A DNA stretch of 64,000 bases. Source: Neoechinorhynchus agilis (taxonomy: Eukaryota > Acanthocephala). The stretch is from the NCBI GenBank assembly GCA_051530055.1, contig CM121343.1:2666001-2730000 (forward strand), given 5' to 3'. The notes beneath the pieces were generated by a model that saw nothing but the letters and a program-made list of their open reading frames with translations, was not told where the DNA came from and ran no database searches. Below are positions 56,401 to 64,000 of this stretch, piece after piece (position 1 is the first letter of the stretch; every line of letters begins with the position of its first letter). The position numbers and the translations under genes are program-made.

Positions 56401-59400
56401 TGTCGTCCGAGGAATATCTGGTCAGGCGATGTCCGTTCGGGTGAAATTATTCTGTAGGGGGTGTCCGTCCGAGTGGGAATATCTGGTCAGGCGATGTCCG
56501 TTCGGGTGAAATTATTCTGTAGGGGGATGTCCGTCCGAGTGGGAATATCTGGTCAGGCGATGTCCGTTCGGGTGAAATTATTCTGTAGGGGGATGTCCGT
56601 CCGAGTGGGAATATCTGGTCGGGCGATGTCCGTTCGGGTGAAATTATTCTGTAGGGGGATGTCCGTCCGAGTAGGAATATCTGGTCAGGCGATGTCCGTT
56701 CGGGTGAAATTATTCTGTAGGGGGGTGTCCGTCCGAGTGGGAATATCTGGTCAGGCGATGTCCGTTCGGGTGAAATTATTCTGTAGGGGGGTGTCCGTCC
56801 GAGTGGGAATATCTGGTCAGGCGATGTCCGTTCGGGATCTGGTCAGGCGATGTCCGTTCGGGTGAAATTATTCTGTAGGGGGGTGTCCGTCCGAGTGGGA
56901 ATATCTGGTCAGGCGATGTCCGTTCGGGTGAAATTATTCTGTAGGGGGGTGTCCGTCCGAGTGGGAATATCTGGTCGGGCGATGTCCGTTCGGGTGAAAT
57001 TATTCTGTAGGGGGATATCCGTCCGAGTGAGACTATTCCGAAGGGTGATGTGCGTTCGGGTGAAATTATTCTGTAGGGGGATGTCCGTCCGAGTAGGAAT
57101 ATCTGGTCAGGCGATGTCCGTTCGGGTGAAATTATTCTGTAGGGGGGTGTCCGTCCGAGTGGGAATATCTGGTCGGGCGATGTCCGTTCGGGTGAAATTA
57201 TTCTGTAGGGGGGTGTCCGTCCGAGTGGGAATATCTGGTCGGGCGATGTCCGTTCGGGTGAAATTATTCTGTAGGGGGATATCCGTCCGAGTGAGACTAT
57301 TCCGAAGGGTGATGTGCGTTCGGGTGAAATTATTCTGTAGGGGGATATCCGTCCGAGTGAGACTATTCCGAAGGGTGATGTGCGTTCGGGTGAAATTATT
57401 CTGTAGGGGGATGTCCGTCCGAGTGGGAATATCCGGTCAGGCGATGTCCGTTCGGGTGAAATTATTCTGTAGGGGGGTGTCCGTCCGAGTGGGAATATCT
57501 GGTCAGGCGATGTCCGTTCGGGTGAAATTATTCTGTAGGGGGTGTCCGTCCGAGTGGGAATATCTGGTCGGGCGATGTCCGTTCGGGTGAAATTATTCTG
57601 TAGGGGGATGTCCGTCCGAGTGGGAATATTCCGAAGGGCGATGTCCGTTCGGGTGAAATTATTCTGTAGGGGGATGTCCGTCCGAGTGAGAATATTCCGA
57701 AGGGCGATGTCCGTTCGGGTGAAATTATTCTGTAGGGGGATGTCCGTCCGAGTGGGAATATCTGGTCAGGCGATGTCCGTTCGGGTGAAATTATTCTGTA
57801 GGGGGTGTCCGTCCGAGTAGGAATATCTGGTCAGGCGATGTCCGTTCGGGTGAAATTATTCTGTAGGGGGTGTCCGTCCGAGTGGGAATATCTGGTCGGG
57901 CGATGTCCGTTCGGGTGAAATTATTCTGTAGGGGGATATCCGTCCGAGTGAGAATATTCCGAAGGGGATGTCCGTTCGGGTGAAATTATTCTGTAGGGGG
58001 ATGTCCGTCCGAGTGAGACTATTCCGAAGGGTGATGTCCGTTCGGGTGAAATTATTCTGTAGGGGGATGTCCGTCCGAGTGGGAATATCTGGTCAGGCGA
58101 TGTCCGTTCGGGTGAAATTATTCTGTAGGGGGATGTCCGTCCGAGTGGGAATATCTGGTCAGGCGATGTCCGTTCGGGTGAAATTATTCTGTAGGGGGGT
58201 GTCCGTCCGAGTAGGAATATCTGGTCAGGCGATGTCCGTTCGGGTGAAATTATTCTGTAGGGGGATGTCCGTCCGAGTGAGAATATTCCGAAGGGTGATG
58301 TCCGTTCGGGTGAAATTATTCTGTAGGGGGATGTCCGTCCGAGTGGGAATATCTGGTCGGGCGATGTCCGTTCGGGTGAAATTATTCTGTAGGGGGATGT
58401 CCGTCCGAGTGGGAATATCTGGTCAGGCGATGTCCGTTCGGGTGAAATTATTCTGTAGGGGGTGTCCGTCCGAGTGGGAATATCTGGTCAGGCGATGTCC
58501 GTTCGGGTGAAATTATTCTGTAGGGGGGTGTCCGTCCGAGTGGGAATATCTGGTCAGGCGATGTCCGTTCGGGTGAAATTATTCTGTAGGGGGATATCCG
58601 TCCGAGTGAGATATTCCAAGGTGATGTCCGTTCGGGTGAAATTATTCTGTAGGGGGATGTCCGTCCGAGTAGGAATATCTGGTCAGGCGATGTCCGTTCG
58701 GGTGAAATTATTCTGTAGGGGGGTGTCCGTCCGAGTGGGAATATCTGGTCGGGCGATGTCCGTTCGGGTGAAATTATTCTGTAGGGGGATATCCGTCCGA
58801 GTGAGAATATTCCGAGGTGATGTCCGTTCGGGTGAAATTATTCTGTAGGGGGATGTCCGTCCGAGTGGGAATATCTGGTCGGGCGATGTCCGTTCGGGTG
58901 AAATTATTCTGTAGGGGGATGTCCGTCCGAGTAGGAATATCTGGTCAGGCGATGTCCGTTCGGGTGAAATTATTCTGTAGGGGGTGTCCGTCCGAGTGGG
59001 AATATCTGGTCGGGCGTGTCCGTTCGGGTGAAATTATTCTGTGGGGGATGTCCGTCCGAGTAGGAATATCTGGTCAGGCGATGTCCGTTCGGGTGAAATT
59101 ATTCTGTAGGGGGGTGTCCGTCCGAGTGGGAATATCTGGTCGGGCGATGTCCGTTCGGGTGAAATTATTCTGTAGGGGATGTCCGTCCGAGTGGGAATAT
59201 CTGGTCAGGCGATGTCCGTTCGGGTGAAATTATTCTGTAGGGGGATGTCCGTCCGAGTAGGAATATCTGGTCAGGCGATGTCCGTTCGGGTGAAATTATT
59301 CTGTAGGGGGATGTCCGTCCGAGTAGGAATATCTGGTCAGGCGATGTCCGTTCGGGTGAAATTATTCTGTAGGGGGGTGTCCGTCCGAGTAGGAATATCT

Positions 59401-62400
59401 GGTCAGGCGATGTCCGTTCGGGTGAAATTATTCTGTAGGGGGGTGTCCGTCCGAGTGGGAATATCTGGTCAGGCGATGTCCGTTCGGGTGAAATTATTCT
59501 GTAGGGGGATGTCCGTCCGAGTGGGAATATCTGGTCGGGCGATGTCCGTTCGGGTGAAATTATTCTGTAGGGGGATGTCCGTCCGAGTGGGAATATCTGG
59601 TCAGGCGATGTCCGTTCGGGTGAAATTATTCTGTAGGGGGATGTCCGTCCGAGTGGGAATATCTGGTCAGGCGATGTCCGTTCGGGTGAAATTATTCTGT
59701 AGGGGGTGTCCGTCCGAGTAGAATATCTGGTCAGGCGATGTCCGTTCGGGTGAAATTATTCTGTAGGGGGTGTCCGTCCGAGTAGGAATATCTGGTCAGG
59801 CGATGTCCGTTCGGGTGAAATTATTCTGTAGGGGGATGTCCGTCCGAGTAGGAATATCTGGTCAGGCGATGTCCGTTCGGGTGAAATTATTCTGTAGGGG
59901 GATGTCCGTCCGAGTAGGAATATCTGGTCAGGCGATGTCCGTTCGGGTGAAATTATTCTGTAGGGGGATGTCCGTCCGAGTGGGAATATCTGGTCAGGCG
60001 ATGTCCGTTCGGGTGAAATTATTCTGTAGGGGGGTGTCCGTCCGAGTGGGAATATCTGGTCAGGCGATGTCCGTTCGGGTGAAATTATTCTGTAGGGGAT
60101 GTCCGTCCGAGTGGGAATATCTGGTCAGGCGATGTCCGTTCGGGTGAAATTATTCTGTAGGGGGGTGTCCGTCCGAGTGGGAATATCTGGTCAGGCGATG
60201 TCCGTTCGGGTGAAATTATTCTGTAGGGGATGTCCGTCCGAGTGGGAATATCTGGTCAGGCGATGTCCGTTCGGGTGAAATTATTCTGTAGGGGGATGTC
60301 CGTCCGAGTGGGAATATCTGGTCGGGCGATGTCCGTTCGGGTGAAATTATTCTGTAGGGGGATGTCCGTCCGAGTAGGAATATCTGGTCAGGCGATGTCC
60401 GTTCGGGTGAATTATTCTGTAGGGGGATGTCCGTCCGAGTGGGAATATCTGGTCAGGCGATGTCCGTTCGGGTGAAATTATTCTGTAGGGGGATGTCCGT
60501 CCGAGTAGGAATATCTGGTCAGGCGATGTCCGTTCGGGTGAAATTATTCTGTAGGGGGGTGTCCGTCCGAGTGGGAATATCTGGTCAGGCGATGTCCGTT
60601 CGGGTGAAATTATTCTGTAGGGGATGTCCGTCCGAGTGGGAATATCTGGTCGGGCGATGTCCGTTCGGGTGAAATTATTCTGTAGGGGGATGTCCGTCCG
60701 AGTAGGAATATCTGGTCAGGCGATGTCCGTTCGGGTGAAATTATTCTGTAGGGGGATGTCCGTCCGAGTAGGAATATCTGGTCAGGCGATGTCCGTTCGG
60801 GTGAAATTATTCTGTAGGGGGATGTCCGTCCGAGTGGGAATATCTGGTCAGGCGATGTCCGTTCGGGTGAAATTATTCTGTAGGGGGGTGTCCGTCCGAG
60901 TAGGAATATCTGGTCAGGCGATGTCCGTTCGGGTGAAATTATTCTGTAGGGGGATGTCCGTCCGAGTAGGAATATCTGGTCAGGCGATGTCCGTTCGGGT
61001 GAAATTATTCTGTAGGGGGGTGTCCGTCCGAGTAGGAATATCTGGTCAGGCGATGTCCGTTCGGGTGAAATTATTCTGTAGGGGGTGTCCGTCCGAGTGG
61101 GAATATCTGGTCAGGCGATGTCCGTTCGGGTGAAATTATTCTGTAGGGGGATGTCCGTCCGAGTAGGAATATCTGGTCAGGCGATGTCCGTTCGGGTGAA
61201 ATTATTCTGTGGGGGATGTCCGTCCGAGTGGGAATATCTGGTCAGGCGATGTCCGTTCGGGTGAAATTATTCTGTAGGGGGGTGTCCGTCCGAGTGGGAA
61301 TATCTGGTCAGGCGATGTCCGTTCGGGTGAAATTATTCTGTAGGGGGATGTCCGTCCGAGTAGGAATATCTGGTCAGGCGATGTCCGTTCGGGTGAAATT
61401 ATTCTGTAGGGGGATGTCCGTCCGAGTAGGAATATCTGGTCAGGCGATGTCCGTTCGGGTAAATTATTCTGTAGGGGGGTGTCCGTCCGAGTAGGAATAT
61501 CTGGTCAGGCGATGTCCGTTCGGGTGAAATTATTCTGTAGGGGGGTGTCCGTCCGAGTGGGAATATCTGGTCAGGCGATGTCCGTTCGGGTGAAATTATT
61601 CTGTAGGGGGATGTCCGTCCGAGTGGGAATATCTGGTCGGGCGATGTCCGTTCGGGTGAAATTATTCTGTAGGGGGATGTCCGTCCGAGTAGGAATATCT
61701 GGTCAGGCGATGTCCGTTCGGGTGAAATTATTCTGTAGGGGGGATGTCCGTCCGAGTAGGAATATCTGGTCAGGCGATGTCCGTTCGGGTGAAATTATTC
61801 TGTAGGGGGTGTCCGTCCGAGTAGGAATATCTGGTCAGGCGATGTCCGTTCGGGTGAAATTATTCTGTAGGGGTGTCCGTCCGAGTAGGAATATCTGGTC
61901 AGGCGATGTCCGTTCGGGTGAAATTATTCTGTAGGGGGGATGTCCGTCCGAGTAGGAATATCTGGTCAGGCGATGTCCGTTCGGGTGAATTATTCTGTAG
62001 GGGGATGTCCGTCCGAGTAGGAATATCTGGTCAGGCGATGTCCGTTCGGGTGAAATTATTCTGTGGGGGATGTCCGTCCGAGTGGGAATATCTGGTCAGG
62101 CGATGTCCGTTCGGGTGAAATTATTCTGTAGGGGGTGTCCGTCCGAGTAGGAATATCTGGTCAGGCGATGTCCGTTCGGGTGAAAATTCTGTGGGGATGT
62201 CCGTCCGAGTAGGAATATCTGGTCAGGCGATGTCCGTTCGGGTGAAATTATTCTGTAGGGGGATGTCCGTCCGAGTAGGAATATCTGGTCAGGCGATGTC
62301 CGTTCGGGTGAAATTATTCTGTAGGGGGGTGTCCGTCCGAGTGGGAATATCTGGTCAGGCGATGTCCGTTCGGGTGAAATTATTCTGTAGGGGGGTGTCC

Positions 62401-63600
62401 GTCCGAGTAGGAATATCTGGTCAGGCGATGTCCGTTCGGGTGAAATTATTCTGTAGGGGGATGTCCGTCCGAGTAGGAATATCTGGTCAGGCGATGTCCG
62501 TTCGGGTGAAATTATTCTGTAGGGGGATGTCCGTCCGAGTAGGAATATCTGGTCAGGCGATGTCCGTTCGGGTGAAATTATTCTGTAGGGGGATGTCCGT
62601 CCGAGTGGGAATATCTGGTCAGGCGATGTCCGTTCGGGTGAAATTATTCTGTAGGGGGGTGTCCGTCCGAGTAGGAATATCTGGTCAGGCGATGTCCGTT
62701 CGGGTGAAATTATTCTGTAGGGGGATGTCCGTCCGAGTGGGAATATCTGGTCAGGCGATGTCCGTTCGGGTGAAATTATTCTGTAGGGGGATGTCCGTCC
62801 GAGTGGGAATATCTGGTCAGGCGATGTCCGTTCGGGTGAAATTATTCTGTAGGGGGGTGTCCGTCCGAGTGGGAATATCTGGTCAGGCGATGTCCGTTCG
62901 GGTGAAATTATTCTGTAGGGGGGTGTCCGTCCGAGTAGGAATATCTGGTCAGGCGATGTCCGTTCGGGTGAAATTATTCTGTAGGGGGGTGTCCGTCCGA
63001 GTGGGAATATCTGGTCAGGCGATGTCCGTTCGGGTGAAATTATTCTGTAGGGGGGTGTCCGTCCGAGTGGGAATATCTGGTCAGGCGATGTCCGTTCGGG
63101 TGAAATTATTCTGTAGGGGATGTCCGTCCGAGTAGGAATATCTGGTCAGGCGATGTCCGTTCGGGTGAAATTATTCGGGGTGTCCGTCCGAGTGGAATAT
63201 CTGGTCAGCGATGTCCGTTCGGGTGATTATTCTGTGGGGATGTCCGTCAGTGGAATATCTGAGCGATGTCCGTTCGGGTGAAATTATTCTGTAGGGGGAT
63301 GTCCGTCCGAGTAGGAATATCTGGTCAGGCGATGTCCGTTCGGGTGAAATTATTCTGTAGGGGGATGTCCGTCCGAGTAGGAATATCTGGTCAGGCGATG
63401 TCCGTTCGGGTGAAATTATTCTGTAGGGGGGTGTCCGTCCGAGTGGGAATATCCGGTCGGGTGACGTCCGTTCGGGTGAAATTATTCTGTAGGGGGATGT
63501 CCGTCCGAGTGGGAATATCTGGTCAGGCGATGTCCGTTCGGATGAAATTATTCTGTAGGGGGATGTCCGTCCGAGTGGGAATATCCGGTCGAGAAGGAAT
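53431..63600. repeat. 10.2 kb minisatellite, 66 bp unit (two 33 bp halves), about 154 units
   Basis: Each 66 bp unit is a dimer of related 33 bp halves. One contains ATGTCCGTTCGGGTG and AAATTATTCTGTAGGGGG; the other contains ATGTCCGTCCGAGTG and GGAATATCTGGTCAGGCG. The left end (53431-53900) is made of diverged monomers. The middle mixes variants (GGTCGGGCG, GGTCAGGCG and an ATTCCGAAGGGTGATG type). From about 59 kb almost all units carry GGTCAGGCG. Length 66 is divisible by three and one plus frame lacks stops, creating apparent frames of up to 314 codons. Single-base changes in the G run and other small indels break that frame throughout, so it is not a gene. Confidence 0.98.
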
Positions 63601-63713
63601 TGCTTCCGGGTGGAGATAAGTGGTTATTGTTTGTTGGTGAATGATGTCCGAGAAGATTGGGCAGAATGGAAAAATTAATGGAAATCGCGAGAGTATGAAA
63701 CCTTTCGGTTTCA
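63601..63713. other. Flank between minisatellite and palindrome
   Basis: About 110 bp of single-copy sequence, nothing recognised. Confidence 0.4.
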
Positions 63714-63878
63714 ATTAGCGATGTTTGATTCAGAAAATAGATTTATCTTGAAAATTTTCGGCCTTTTCGTTGGCCTTCTTCAGTCAATTGTTTTTAAGTT
63801 TTTTAATATGTAACTTAGAAACAATTGACCGAAGAAGGTTCCAAGATAAATCTATTTTCTGAATCAAACATCGCTAAT
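63714..63878. repeat. 165 bp palindromic hairpin element
   Basis: A perfect 37 bp inverted repeat (63714-63750 against 63842-63878, starting ATTAGCGATGTTTGATTC). It encloses a second imperfect arm pair (CTTCTTCAGTCAATTG against CAATTGACCGAAGAAG) around a ~25 bp loop. It could extrude as a long hairpin and resembles a fold-back or MITE element. No clear target duplication was seen. Confidence 0.9.
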
Positions 63879-64000
63879 AATGAATAATTTTTTTGTATGA
63901 AATTGTTTTGATGCTAGACATCATCTACCGCTCCATAAGTGAATAAAGAAGTCTACAAGTTTCCGCGCGAAAACGTCATCAAATTACGTCACGATCGATT
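63879..64000. other. Right-edge sequence
   Basis: Nothing recognised in the last 120 bp. Confidence 0.3.

Noticed and set aside
53431-63600. CRISPR-like array
   Set aside because: Repeats are contiguous with no unique spacers, the genome is eukaryotic, and no cas genes are present.
53849-63619. Long plus-strand open frames with a 22-residue repeat (MSVRV... pattern), up to 314 codons
   Set aside because: They arise because 66 is divisible by three and one frame lacks stops. G-run and other small indels shift the frame repeatedly with no sign of selection, and no start context or other domain exists.

Overview
This is a stretch of animal nuclear DNA. It is AT-rich, has low gene density and is dominated by repeats. 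The animal assignment rests on intron-containing homologues of metazoan genes: the SMN-complex/TGF-beta adaptor STRAP, a Frizzled Wnt receptor with cysteine-rich domain and C-terminal KTxxxW motif, a ninjurin membrane-rupture protein, a BTB-BACK protein, the chaperonin subunit CCT4 and the TFIIE alpha subunit. Most introns I could model are 40-60 nt, and three of twelve fit only as GC-AG introns. This suggests a small-intron lineage such as a larvacean or a reduced/parasitic invertebrate. I cannot name the species.

Layout. 112-2325: tandem array of a ~320 bp unit. 2.9-3.8 kb: fold-back elements. 4.75-6.0 kb: STRAP (+). 8.0-9.4 kb: Frizzled (-). 9.85-10.5 kb: ~140 bp tandem repeats in the shared Frizzled/CCT4 upstream region, one interrupted by a small hairpin insertion with a 13 bp target duplication. 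10.5-12.1 kb: intronless CCT4 (+). 12.3-13.3 kb: BTB-BACK gene (-), convergent with CCT4. 14.4-14.9 kb: small multi-pass membrane protein (-). 16.3-16.8 kb: coiled-coil protein (-). 16.9-17.5 kb: probable unresolved small gene (+).

17.99-47.1 kb is a repeat and transposon zone. It holds satellite arrays with a ~192 bp unit (two unrelated families), a 98 bp array present twice, APE-type LINE copies in one orientation, RTE and R2-like non-LTR fragments, two Gypsy-type integrase fragments, a PIF1/Helitron helicase tail, a tRNA-derived SINE, and a decayed picorna-like virus superfamily-3 helicase. It also has a 2.9 kb duplicated block of unknown nature. Most coding parts are broken by frameshifts or stops.

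47.7-48.8 kb: a ninjurin gene (+) with two candidate alternative first exons. 50.9-53.1 kb: TFIIE alpha (+). 53.4-63.6 kb: a ~10 kb array of a 66 bp unit built from two related 33 bp halves, strongly G-over-C skewed and homogenised toward its right side. The window ends with a 165 bp near-perfect palindrome.

The cellular genes are unrelated (transcription, protein folding, signalling, cell lysis) and show no operon-like organisation. The most interesting items are the GC-AG introns, the ninjurin gene with alternative N-termini, the duplicated block next to virus-like helicase remains, and the gradient of homogenisation in the 66 bp array.
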